From a bacterium (GTDB lineage Bacteria > Armatimonadota > Abditibacteriia > Abditibacteriales > Abditibacteriaceae), in contig SDZD01000045.1 of the NCBI GenBank assembly GCA_004172935.1, forward strand, positions 1-52,893: a DNA stretch of 52,893 nt, in the 5' to 3' direction. The first letter of the stretch is position 1. Every line of letters starts with the position of its first letter. The translations under genes and the position numbers were made by a program. Positions 30,328 to 38,388 of the stretch are shown here, in pieces. The notes beneath the pieces are model-generated. The model ran no database searches and was not told the DNA's origin. It saw nothing but the letters and a program-made list of their open reading frames with translations.

Positions 30328-33009
30328 ATGTTAGTTTCTGTCCAAGACCACTCTCTGCCGCCCGACCACGAGGCATTCGTCGCCGCCGACCCGCCCACTG
30401 GCCGCATCATCATCATCGCGCCAACCCGCGCTGCTTGCGAAACCATCGAAATCGCCCTTACCCTCGACATCGAAACCTACCTGTCGCGCACCTATGGCGA
30501 CCGCGTGCGCGAACTCGCGCGCAGTGGCAAAGGCTTTGGCATCGTCGCCGGAACGGGCACTGGAAAAACCCTCGCTGTCCGCCCCATCGCCGAAGAAATT
30601 TTGCGCGCGCCCCTCCGCGTTGGCGTCGTCAACCGCGAACGCGAAGCCACCCCCGAACTGCCCCTGCAAAACGTCGTCATCGTTACCACAGGCATCGCGC
30701 GCCGCTGGTTCCAAGATGGTGACATCCTTTCCCGCGATACCCTCGTCATCGACGAAATCCACCAGACCTCCGCCGAACTTGAACTCTGTCTGGCGCTCGG
30801 CAAGCGCGTCGGCTGTCGCTTCATTTGGCTCTCCGCCACCGTCGACCCCACCTTCTACCGCGAATACCTCGGTTCCGCCGATGTCTTGGAGGTCTACTCC
30901 TTCGACCCCACCAAAGCCGCTCAAGTGCGAGTCGTCAACCGCCATCCCCGCGACTTTCTCGACGACCGTTTTCTGGGCTACATCGCCCGCGAAAAGCGCG
31001 GCGTCGGTGTCTTCCTACCCACTCGCGCGGGCGTTGAAGGTGCCGCACTCGAAGTGAAAGAGCGCGATCCTGACCTCCATGTCGCCTTCTATCATGGCGG
31101 CGAACCCGTCCGCACTATCCGTCCCTTTCTCGAAGACGAAGGCGCTCCTAAACCCTTCCTTCTCACCATGACAGCCGCTGGGCAAAGTGCCCTCAACGTG
31201 CGCGGCCTCGATACAGTCGTCATCGACGACACCCGCTTCGCCAACGTCATTTCACAGGGGCGCAACGTCCTTACCCGCCTTAACCTCGGCCCTAACGAAA
31301 TGCTTCAGATGGCTGGACGTGTTCATGGCCGCGTCGAAAACGGCAATGTCTGGATTCTCTCCGACCGCTACATCGACTTCCCCTCTTTGCGTCCCATCGC
31401 CCCCGAATTTCAGCTTGCGGGCGATAGCGAGCGCGTCGCTCTCACCTGTGCCGACTTAGGAGTGCGCGCTGACGAACTCGACCTCCCCATCCGCCTCGAC
31501 CGTGCTTCCTACCGTCGCGCTCTGCGCAACCTTCAAGGCCGTGGCCTCATCACCGAATCGGGGCGCCTGTCGCGCTATGGCAAGACCGTCGAAGCCTTGC
31601 CTGTCGACCGTGCCTGGGCCGAACTGCTCGTCAGCGCTGAACCCGACCTCGTGCCCTATCTGGCCGTCATGAGTTCCATCGAAAGCCTTCACCGCATGAC
31701 GCGCGAGGAAAACAACATCGACGGTCTCATCGTCTCCGGTAGCGACCACCTTACCAGTTACAACCTCTATGCCGAAGCCTTCGAGCACGCTGGATTCATC
31801 GGCGAGGTTTATGGTTTGCCCCGCCACATCTTCGAACCCGTAGCCGTCAACGAATGGGCGCAGGGACGCGGCGTTCTCGTCAAAGCCATCGAAGATGCTG
31901 CCCTCGCTATGGCGGGTGCCCTGCGTGCCCTCAACCTGCCACTCCCCAAACAAATGCCGCTCGTCACCCCCGACATCGCGCGCCGTTTCCGCGATTTGTT
32001 GGCGCGTCTTATGCCTCTCGATTTGGTCATCGACGAACACACCGCCGAGGGGCAGGATGCCCGCGTTTCCAAAGACAGCGTCTGCGGTGATGAGGGAGCC
32101 ATTGCCGGAACCATCCGCTACTTCGCCGACCGCACAGGCCAAACCCGCGCTGCCATCGAAGGCACCAACTTGCGTCTCGATCTCATCCGCCGCTACGCCA
32201 AAGTCAACGAGAACGAGTTCGTCTACGATACCCACACGCCCGCCAACCCCCTCATTCTCAAACACACCGTCGAATACTTCGGCTTCATCCTCGAAAGCGG
32301 TACCCGTCCGCTCAAAGAGTTCCCACCCCAACTCGCCCCCGCCGCGCGCCGTGCCTTGGCCGAAGCCCTTGCTGCTGGCGAAGCCACGCACATGACCTCC
32401 AAAGCTACCCGCGCCGCTGTTGATGAAATCCGCGAGCTATACCGCCGTTCCGGCGGCAAAACCAAACGACTCGGTTTCCCCGAACTCGCCGCCCTCTACG
32501 AGACCCAACTGAACCAACAAAACATCACTTCGCTATCCGCCTTTCGCAATGCCGAACTGGAAGTGCATGTCTCCGACTTCGCCTCTGACCAGCAGCGCGC
32601 CGCTCTCTGGTCGCTTCCTTCTCAGGTTAAAGTCGCGCGCCAGCCCGTCGCCATCACCTACGACCTCGAACCGCAACCCGATTCGTCTCTGCTTCCAATC
32701 GCTCGCTTGATGCTTCCCGAAAAGTTGGCTCGCCGACTGGCGCCACACGAGCTGCCGAAACTCGACCGGCCCCTTCGTTTCGCGGTCCTCCGCACCAATC
32801 ACGACGAACTCCACGCCTCGACTCTCGAAGAGTTGCACCGCGCTCTCGATGCCCCGCGTCCCCGCCGCGAAAGCGACGACGCCGAAGAAAAACAGCCCCA
32901 CGATGTTAGCCGTGCGCGCGCCACCAAGCGTCCCAACGCGCCCTCACACGGCGCCATCGGGCGAGGTAAAGCGGGCCGTTCCAAACCCCCGCGACGTGGC
33001 AAACGCTGA
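30328..33009 (+). CDS. DEAH-type helicase, HrpA/HrpB-like, divergent
   Basis: This 893-residue protein is a superfamily 2 ATPase probably acting on RNA or RNP. Walker A is GTGTGKT (75-81), the Walker B box is DEIH (142-145) instead of DEAH, and motif III is LSATVDP. Motif VI is QMAGRVHGR (327-335), where the family usually has QRxGRAGR. A winged-helix/ratchet-like middle part (RALRNLQGRGLITESGRLSR) and a long C-terminal region follow. ALWSLPSQVKVARQPVAITY resembles the HrpB C-terminal domain. The last 70 residues are basic and disordered (KAGRSKPPRRGKR). About 70 residues precede Walker A. The target is unknown. Confidence 0.82.
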   Translation: MLVSVQDHSLPPDHEAFVAADPPTGRIIIIAPTRAACETIEIALTLDIETYLSRTYGDRVRELARSGKGFGIVAGTGTGKTLAVRPIAEEILRAPLRVGVVNREREATPELPLQNVVIVTTGIARRWFQDGDILSRDTLVIDEIHQTSAELELCLALGKRVGCRFIWLSATVDPTFYREYLGSADVLEVYSFDPTKAAQVRVVNRHPRDFLDDRFLGYIAREKRGVGVFLPTRAGVEGAALEVKERDPDLHVAFYHGGEPVRTIRPFLEDEGAPKPFLLTMTAAGQSALNVRGLDTVVIDDTRFANVISQGRNVLTRLNLGPNEMLQMAGRVHGRVENGNVWILSDRYIDFPSLRPIAPEFQLAGDSERVALTCADLGVRADELDLPIRLDRASYRRALRNLQGRGLITESGRLSRYGKTVEALPVDRAWAELLVSAEPDLVPYLAVMSSIESLHRMTREENNIDGLIVSGSDHLTSYNLYAEAFEHAGFIGEVYGLPRHIFEPVAVNEWAQGRGVLVKAIEDAALAMAGALRALNLPLPKQMPLVTPDIARRFRDLLARLMPLDLVIDEHTAEGQDARVSKDSVCGDEGAIAGTIRYFADRTGQTRAAIEGTNLRLDLIRRYAKVNENEFVYDTHTPANPLILKHTVEYFGFILESGTRPLKEFPPQLAPAARRALAEALAAGEATHMTSKATRAAVDEIRELYRRSGGKTKRLGFPELAALYETQLNQQNITSLSAFRNAELEVHVSDFASDQQRAALWSLPSQVKVARQPVAITYDLEPQPDSSLLPIARLMLPEKLARRLAPHELPKLDRPLRFAVLRTNHDELHASTLEELHRALDAPRPRRESDDAEEKQPHDVSRARATKRPNAPSHGAIGRGKAGRSKPPRRGKR

Positions 33010-33119
33010 ATTCCCCCATATGAACCATCTACAATTCAGCGTCTCTTGGCGGCATTTTAAGGATTAAACACTCCAACAAAGATATATAGTGCGGATAAAC
33101 TCAGAAATGCCACTACAGA

Positions 33120-34325
33120 ATGCCCGATCCCACCGCTCCCGTAATCAACCCCTCATTTGCTGCTGATGTCGCCTCTGTGAATAAAATCGGAGCTGTGCAT
33201 CAAATTCTGGAGGTGGTTTGTCGCACAACAGGCCTGGGTTTTTCCGCTGTGGCCCGCGTTACCGATACCCATTGGGTCGCCTGTGCCGTCCGCGACGAAA
33301 TTCAGTTCGGATTAAAACCTGGTGGTGAACTTGAGTTAAAGACGACGATCTGTGATGAGATACGGGATAGCGGTCAACTAGTCGCCATCGACCATGTCGA
33401 TGAAGATGCGAACTTCTGTGGACACCATACGCCCCGAAGATATGGTTTTCAGAGCTACATCTCCGTCCCTATCAAGCTCCCTGATGGACGCTTTTTCGGG
33501 ACGCTGTGCGCCATCGACCCTCGCCCCGCACATGTGAACTCTCCTGAGATCATCGGCATGTTCGTACTGTTTGCCGACCTCATCGCCCAACATCTCGACG
33601 CTCAGGAACTCATGGTTGCCAACGATGCCGCACTACTGACCGAGCGCGAAACCGCCCAACTACGAGAGCAATTCATCGCTGTATTAGGCCACGATCTGCG
33701 CAATCCCCTCGCCGCTATTGATGCTGGCATCGCAGTGCTACGCTCCACGCCAGGTAACGAAGGCAATACGCGCATTCTCGACTTGCTCCAACGCAGTTCG
33801 GCGCGTATGACCGAATTAATCGGTAACGTCCTTGATTTCGCCAGAGGACGATTGGGGAGCGGACTCACTCTCAAGCAAGCTTTGGAGCCGAACTTAGAGT
33901 CCGTATTAGAACAAATCGTCGCCGAACTTCAGGTCACAGCCCCGCAGCGAACCATCCATCGCGGATTTGACATCAATCATCAGATCGTATGCGATAGTGA
34001 CCGTCTGGCGCAAATGCTCTCCAATCTGTTGGCGAATGCCCTCACCCATAGCACACCCGACACTCCAATCTGGGTTTGCGCCAAAACCTCTGCCACTGAA
34101 TTTAGCCTCTCCGTCACCAATTACGGTGATAGCATCGAACCTCTGGTTCAAGAGCAACTTTTCGAGCCTTTCGCACGAGGAACTGCTCACTCTGGACAAG
34201 ATGGATTAGGGTTGGGACTCTACATCGCAGCCGAAATTGCCCGCGCCCATGATGGCACCCTGAAAGTCGATACCTCCGACGGCAAAATCTGTTTCACCTT
34301 CGCCATGCCACTCAAAACAGAGTAG
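33120..34325 (+). CDS. Soluble GAF-domain sensor histidine kinase
   Basis: The 401-residue protein has no transmembrane segment. Residues about 20-165 form a GAF sensor domain (TGLGFSAVARVTDTHWVACA, YISVPIKLPDGRFFGTLCAI). The dimerisation/phosphoacceptor domain has VLGHDLRNPLAAIDAG with the phosphorylated His191. The ATPase domain has MLSNLLANALTHS (N box), GQDGLGLGLYIAAEIARAHD (G2 box) and a C-terminal FTFAMPL. An unusual cysteine-rich or heme motif is not visible, so the ligand is unknown. No response regulator lies next to it, so it is an orphan kinase in this window. Confidence 0.9.
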   Translation: MPDPTAPVINPSFAADVASVNKIGAVHQILEVVCRTTGLGFSAVARVTDTHWVACAVRDEIQFGLKPGGELELKTTICDEIRDSGQLVAIDHVDEDANFCGHHTPRRYGFQSYISVPIKLPDGRFFGTLCAIDPRPAHVNSPEIIGMFVLFADLIAQHLDAQELMVANDAALLTERETAQLREQFIAVLGHDLRNPLAAIDAGIAVLRSTPGNEGNTRILDLLQRSSARMTELIGNVLDFARGRLGSGLTLKQALEPNLESVLEQIVAELQVTAPQRTIHRGFDINHQIVCDSDRLAQMLSNLLANALTHSTPDTPIWVCAKTSATEFSLSVTNYGDSIEPLVQEQLFEPFARGTAHSGQDGLGLGLYIAAEIARAHDGTLKVDTSDGKICFTFAMPLKTE

Positions 34326-34365
34326 GGCATGATACTCTGGCGAGTAACAACCGTCATTTTTCCCC

Positions 34366-34618
34366 ATGAAAAAGACCTCCCGCCGCGTTGCTCTCGCCCT
34401 GTGCGCCCTCGCAATCGGAGCCGCTTTAACTGTGGCTTTCAAGGCGTTACTTGCCCAAAAAACGCACCCTCCGCCGTGCCATGCAAGTCCTTAATCATGA
34501 AACAGGCCATTGGAACATTAGCTACTCCCCCTCAAAACGCGCCCAATCCCAATCCCTACAGAACTTCTACACCAAACACAACCTGCAAAGCGCCATCCTC
34601 CAAACCCCAGACGAATAG
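34366..34618 (+). pseudogene. Small membrane/secreted protein split by a frameshift
   Basis: The ATG at 34366 reads MKKTSRRVALALCALAIGAA into a hydrophobic segment and stops early after LLAQKTHPPPCHASP. One base shift in the run of six A (about 34456-34461) joins it to an open frame that continues RTLRRAMQVLNHETGHWNIS and ends QSAILQTPDE at the TAG at 34616. The fused product would have about 83 residues. It could be a sequencing error, a true mutation, or slippage on the A-run. Needed is a +1 shift (or one A fewer), so the common -1 A-AAA-AAC mechanism does not fit. No family is recognised. Confidence 0.5.
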
Positions 34619-34633
34619 CGACACCGAACAAAA

Positions 34634-34662
34634 AAGACGGCCACATATAAAGTAGCCGCCTT
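34634..34662. terminator. Weak hairpin between the small frameshifted gene and the reductase
   Basis: AAGACGGC and GCCGCCTT pair with one mismatch around a 13-base AT-rich loop, with A-run and T-rich flanks. The two neighbouring genes converge here. Confidence 0.45.
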
Positions 34663-34680
34663 CTGTTTATGTCTTGGGTC

Positions 34681-34716
34681 GGGGCGAACCTTGTGTTCGC
34701 TTCTCACTAATTCCCT
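34681..34716 (+). repeat. GGGGCGAACCTTGTGTTCGC palindromic repeat
   Basis: The core is identical to 28598-28646; the tail is CACTAATTCCC. It abuts the 3' end of the minus-strand aldo/keto reductase gene. Confidence 0.7.
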
Positions 34717-35693
34717 TAGGCCAGTGCCTCTTTAATGAACGCCAAGTCCTCTGCCGACAAAGTGCGCCCTGCCGCTTGCACATTGCACTTCGCCTGACGT
34801 GGATTACGAAAGCCGGGAATGACGCAAGCGACACGAGGCTGTTCCAGAATGTAGTTCAGTGCCACTGCCGCTAAATCTTCGGTGCTATCGCCAAAGCGCT
34901 CCTTCAACTTGGCAAGTTTTGGTTTCAGGGCGGCGATGGCTTCGGCCCCAAATCCCCCGTTGCCCTTGCGATGGTCGCCCGGCTCAAATTCGGGCGGGTT
35001 ATTTGGGTCGTATTTATCCAGCAACCGAGCTTGGGCCAATGGGCTAAACGCCACGAAAGATAGATTATGCTCATCCATCAGCTTCGCTACCCGCGAACCG
35101 GGACGCACGAACTGGTCGTCCAAAGCGTGTGCCCACGATTGTAACGCCTGTGGTCGCACCACTGGCACCGCGCGCTCAAAATCGTCGGCAGAGTAGGCCG
35201 ATTGACCCTTCACTCGCACTTTGCCCTCGTCCACTAGAGCGTCCATCGTTGCCGCAGCATCTTCCAACAGCGCGCCGTTAGGCCCGAAATCGCCGTGATG
35301 GAAGTAGTACAGGTCGATATAGTCGCGCTTTAAGTTGATCAGCGACTGCTCGCACTGGTGACGAATGTGTGCGGGTTCATAGGCATGAGCCGCCGTACCG
35401 GGAAAATGCCCGATCTTGGTCGCTACCACGAAATCCTCCGATTTCACGCCCAACTTCTCGAACACGCGCGCCAACATCCGCTCGGCGCGTCCATTTCCAT
35501 AGACATCGGCGTTGTCAAAGTGGTTGACCCCCGCATCAATGGCGAGCTTAATTCCCTCGGTGATCTCGTCCTCATCCACATTCGCCCATCCATTCGGGTT
35601 GCCGTTGACCCAGTTCAGGCCGCCCATCGTCCAGCAGCCGAATGAAATCTCCGACACCTTTACGTCGCTAGTCCCCAAATTCCTGTAATTCAT
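34716..35693 (-). CDS. Aldo/keto reductase
   Basis: This second aldo/keto reductase has 325 residues. MNYRNLGTSDVKVSEISFGC is the family start. The tetrad can be read in VNHFDNADVYGNG (Asp, Tyr), VVATKIGHF (Lys) and LYYFHHGDF (His). LSFVAFSPLAQARLL and CVIPGFRNPRQAKCNV are cofactor contacts. It differs clearly from the 28851-29840 enzyme and resembles the general-stress/oxidoreductase branch (YqkF/IolS-like). It stands alone on the minus strand. Substrate unknown. Confidence 0.92.
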   Translation of the reverse strand: MNYRNLGTSDVKVSEISFGCWTMGGLNWVNGNPNGWANVDEDEITEGIKLAIDAGVNHFDNADVYGNGRAERMLARVFEKLGVKSEDFVVATKIGHFPGTAAHAYEPAHIRHQCEQSLINLKRDYIDLYYFHHGDFGPNGALLEDAAATMDALVDEGKVRVKGQSAYSADDFERAVPVVRPQALQSWAHALDDQFVRPGSRVAKLMDEHNLSFVAFSPLAQARLLDKYDPNNPPEFEPGDHRKGNGGFGAEAIAALKPKLAKLKERFGDSTEDLAAVALNYILEQPRVACVIPGFRNPRQAKCNVQAAGRTLSAEDLAFIKEALA

Positions 35694-35785
35694 GGTGTAT
35701 TCAATCCAAGTGGTTCATCCAGTAAATTCGTCCGCTGTAATGAACAATAGGAAATGTACCAAGCGGCTTTGATTAAAGTGTGAGT

Positions 35786-35813
35786 TTGTTCTGCCTATTC
35801 AAGACCGTATAAT
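35786..35813 (+). promoter_or_regulatory. Sigma-70-like promoter of the 35858 gene
   Basis: TTGTTC (35786-35791) and TATAAT (35808-35813) are 16 bases apart, about 45 bases before the ATG. Confidence 0.6.
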
Positions 35814-35857
35814 TCAAGTACGGCGGAGTTGGTAACGACACCAATCGAGTGTGGCTT

Positions 35858-36748
35858 ATGAAAAAAATAAATTCGGCTATTCTCCTGTTATCTGCGTTCT
35901 TGGTGGCTTTGTCTGGTCCACATACCCCCTCGGCGAAGGGCCAGCCGATTTTCATGGAGCCAAGCCAAAACAAAGACCCAGCCTACGCGCAGCTCGACCT
36001 CTCTAATCGAATGAACCAATGGAATATCCGCCAATTGGGGTTCCAAATCGTTGGAAATGCGAGATTCCAAAAACGCGGCAAACCGATGTCGCAGGCCGAA
36101 ATCAATCGCATCATCCAAAATGCCAAAAAACTGAATCGCTACAACAGCCCCGCCTCCATCACCAAGTACAAAGACAGCGGAAAATCCATCATCCCGGCAC
36201 GCTTACTCCAAGGCGTCCCTCTCGACGACATCAACAAGCGGCTGGCGATTGGCCTCATGGAAAAATCGCTCACCTCCTATTTGACCACCTCAATGCACGA
36301 CGGCTTCGAGTCCAACGACCTCGCGTGGGCGACGGTTTACTTTTTGGACTTGAGTTACCTCGTCTCTCGCGATTCGGGCCGTCCGGCTAAAAGTTCGACG
36401 CAATACACCTCTATCTCGCCGGAACTGTCGTACAAGATTTACCGCGACATCCATAGTTCACTTGTCAACAACCCCAAAGTTCGAAAAATGACCGACGCTC
36501 AAAAGCAAATGGCCTGCGAAAATCTGGTTATCATGGCCGGAACCAATGCAATGCTCTGTGCCGAATTAATCGATCCGATGTCACAGTTGAATTTGGGCGA
36601 CGGACTCTACGGCCCTAAAACCTCTCCACAAGATAAAGAAAAGAGAATCGTGGATGTCAAACAACAAGCGAAACGAAATTTAGAACAGGTTTTTGGAGTT
36701 CCCGCCGCGAAGATTCAAATCACGGGGAATGGGGTAGTATTTAAGTAA
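35858..36748 (+). CDS. Secreted DUF6683-like protein
   Basis: The ATG at 35858 gives 296 residues with a signal peptide (INSAILLLSAFLVALSG). The mature protein is mostly helical, with NDLAWATVYFLDLSYLV, SPELSYKIYRDIHSSL and MTDAQKQMACENLVIMAG. These recall the uncharacterised DUF6683 family (N-D-x-A followed by a Y-x-x-LS-type pattern and MTDAQKQ near the end). I am only moderately sure of that link. It has a good promoter and stands alone. Function unknown. Confidence 0.6.
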   Translation: MKKINSAILLLSAFLVALSGPHTPSAKGQPIFMEPSQNKDPAYAQLDLSNRMNQWNIRQLGFQIVGNARFQKRGKPMSQAEINRIIQNAKKLNRYNSPASITKYKDSGKSIIPARLLQGVPLDDINKRLAIGLMEKSLTSYLTTSMHDGFESNDLAWATVYFLDLSYLVSRDSGRPAKSSTQYTSISPELSYKIYRDIHSSLVNNPKVRKMTDAQKQMACENLVIMAGTNAMLCAELIDPMSQLNLGDGLYGPKTSPQDKEKRIVDVKQQAKRNLEQVFGVPAAKIQITGNGVVFK

Positions 36749-36995
36749 CGGCAGCTAGAGTGGTGGTTTGTGCGTTGACCGCATTTCACACTCAAAACAG
36801 AACGGCTTGGCAGGTGAACCATGAGGTCGTATTTTCCCTTTTGCCATGTTTGCGCAAGCCGGAATTTTCTCAAATTTCGGCCCTATCTTCGCACTGAAAA
36901 GATTTCCTAGAAAACGCAAATCTGATAACACGGAACCAAATCTCATTTGCGTCCTCAATATTTCCAGTTGCAAATAAATTGCGCCGCCCAATATC

Positions 36996-37667
36996 ATGAA
37001 ACGCTCATCCTTAGTCCTCTTGTCGCTCCTTGCTGTCCCCGCCGTTGCGTTGCCCGTCCTCAGCCAGCCCAAAACTCCGACAGCCGCTGCTAAGCCAGTG
37101 GCTTTGGCTCCGCTTCCCAAAGGCATCGGTGGCACCTGGACTCTCGACCCCATGCACTCGCGTATCGGCTTCGCCGTTCGCCACGTCATGATCAACGAAG
37201 TGCATGGTTCATTCAATGATTTCGAGGGTACTGTCAAAGTCGATGAAAAAGACATTTCGCGTTCGCAGGTGCAGTTCAAAGCCAAAATCGCTTCCATCGA
37301 CACCAACGTCGCGGCCCGCGATAACCACCTGAAAAGCCCCGACTTCTTCGACGCCGCCAAATACCCCGAAATGACCTTCGTCAGCAAGCACGTTGCTCGC
37401 TATGGCTCCGGCTTCCGCGTCATGGGCACCTTCACCATGCACGGCGTTTCCCGCGACATCGTCATCCCTTTCACCGCCAAAGGCCCGGTTGTCGATGGCT
37501 TCGGCACCACTCGTTCCAGCGTTAGTGCCACCTTCAACATCAATCGTCAGGATTACGGTGTGAAATGGAATCAGACCCTTGATAACGGTGGCCTTGCCGT
37601 CGATAACATCGTGCGCGTCGAGCTTGATCTCGAAGCCACCAAACCAAGCCCAAAGAAACCCGCATAA
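36996..37667 (+). CDS. YceI-family periplasmic protein
   Basis: This lipocalin-like protein binds isoprenoid-type lipids in characterised relatives. A signal peptide (MKRSSLVLLSLLAVPAVALP) and a Pro/Ala linker precede the domain. The domain has the family pattern GTWTLDPMHSRIGFAVRHVM, HGSFNDFEGTV, ASIDTNVAARDNHLKSPDFF, KYPEMTFVSKHV, MHGVSRDIVIPF and RQDYGVKWNQTLDNGG. It ends in a Lys/Pro tail. The next gene begins three bases after its stop, so the two are probably cotranscribed. Confidence 0.93.
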   Translation: MKRSSLVLLSLLAVPAVALPVLSQPKTPTAAAKPVALAPLPKGIGGTWTLDPMHSRIGFAVRHVMINEVHGSFNDFEGTVKVDEKDISRSQVQFKAKIASIDTNVAARDNHLKSPDFFDAAKYPEMTFVSKHVARYGSGFRVMGTFTMHGVSRDIVIPFTAKGPVVDGFGTTRSSVSATFNINRQDYGVKWNQTLDNGGLAVDNIVRVELDLEATKPSPKKPA

Positions 37668-37670
37668 AAC

Positions 37671-38195
37671 ATGTCATCTGGCTCAAACACAAACGGACAC
37701 ACTGGTGCCAATCCCCCCATCCACCCACAGACCCGCATCGGTCACGTTCACCTTAAAGTCGCCAATCTCAATCGTTCACTCGATTTTTACTGCGGCGTCT
37801 TAGGATTCGAACTCATGCAGCGCTTCGGTTCGAGCGCAGCTTTCATTTCTGCTGGCGGCTACCATCACCACATCGGGCTTAACACCTGGGAAAGTCTTGG
37901 TGCCTCCCCGCCCCCTCCTCACACGACGGGGCTTTATCACCTCGCCGTGGTCTATCCCACGCGCGCCGCTCTTGCCGATGCACTGAGTCGTCTCGTTACT
38001 GCCCGCTGGTCGCTTGATGGTGCCAGCGACCACGGCGTTAGCGAAGCGCTCTATCTGCGCGACCCCGACCAAAACGGTGTCGAGTTGTACTGGGATCGCC
38101 CGCAAGAAGAGTGGCCCTTCACTCCCAGCGGCGAACTGGCTATGGTCACCGAAGCCCTCGACCTCAGTGATCTGCTGCGCGAAAAGACTGCGTAA
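37671..38195 (+). CDS. VOC-family dioxygenase-like protein (CatE-like)
   Basis: The protein belongs to the vicinal-oxygen-chelate superfamily, close to Bacillus CatE-type catechol 2,3-dioxygenases. IGHVHLKVANLNRSLDFYCG gives the first metal His. YHHHIGLNTWESLGASPPPP is a strong group motif, followed by TTGLYHLAVVYPTR (second His) and RDPDQNGVELYWDRP (Glu ligand). At 174 residues it is shorter than the two-domain dioxygenases of about 285. It is therefore either a half-length enzyme that dimerises or one with a different reaction. It follows the YceI gene after three bases, and a long hairpin follows it. Confidence 0.85.
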   Translation: MSSGSNTNGHTGANPPIHPQTRIGHVHLKVANLNRSLDFYCGVLGFELMQRFGSSAAFISAGGYHHHIGLNTWESLGASPPPPHTTGLYHLAVVYPTRAALADALSRLVTARWSLDGASDHGVSEALYLRDPDQNGVELYWDRPQEEWPFTPSGELAMVTEALDLSDLLREKTA

Positions 38196-38207
38196 CTACA
38201 TTTCCAA

Positions 38208-38250
38208 CGACTTCAGCGGGGCGCGCCAATGGCGTGTCCCGCTGAAGTCG
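38208..38250 (+). terminator. 20-bp hairpin after the CatE-like gene
   Basis: The arms CGACTTCAGCGGGGCGCGCC and GGCGTGTCCCGCTGAAGTCG pair along 20 positions, with two G-T wobbles and an AAT loop. No T-run follows, so it may be a stabilising hairpin. Its GCGCC-AAT-GGCGTGTC core resembles the dispersed repeat at 28665-28694. Confidence 0.65.
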
Positions 38251-38388
38251 TAAATACGCTAATTCTCTGGGATGCATGTGGTTTTTCACATTTCCCAGAA
38301 GTGTTTTGTCGGGGAATACGGCGTCTTGTCAAAAGCAGCTTGTTAAAATATCTCCGTTATTCTCGATCAACTTGAACTCCTTCGCCTT

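Noticed and set aside
31456..32391. Long open frame on the minus strand inside the helicase gene
   Set aside because: It mirrors the codon pattern of the plus-strand helicase, has low-complexity Gly/Glu/Phe composition and no recognisable motif.
34450..34465. Programmed -1 frameshift at A-AAA-AAC
   Set aside because: The zero frame does not read AAA-AAC there, and the frame change needed is +1.
36755..37387. Minus-strand frame over the start of the YceI gene
   Set aside because: It would overlap the well-supported YceI signal peptide and domain; no motif supports it.
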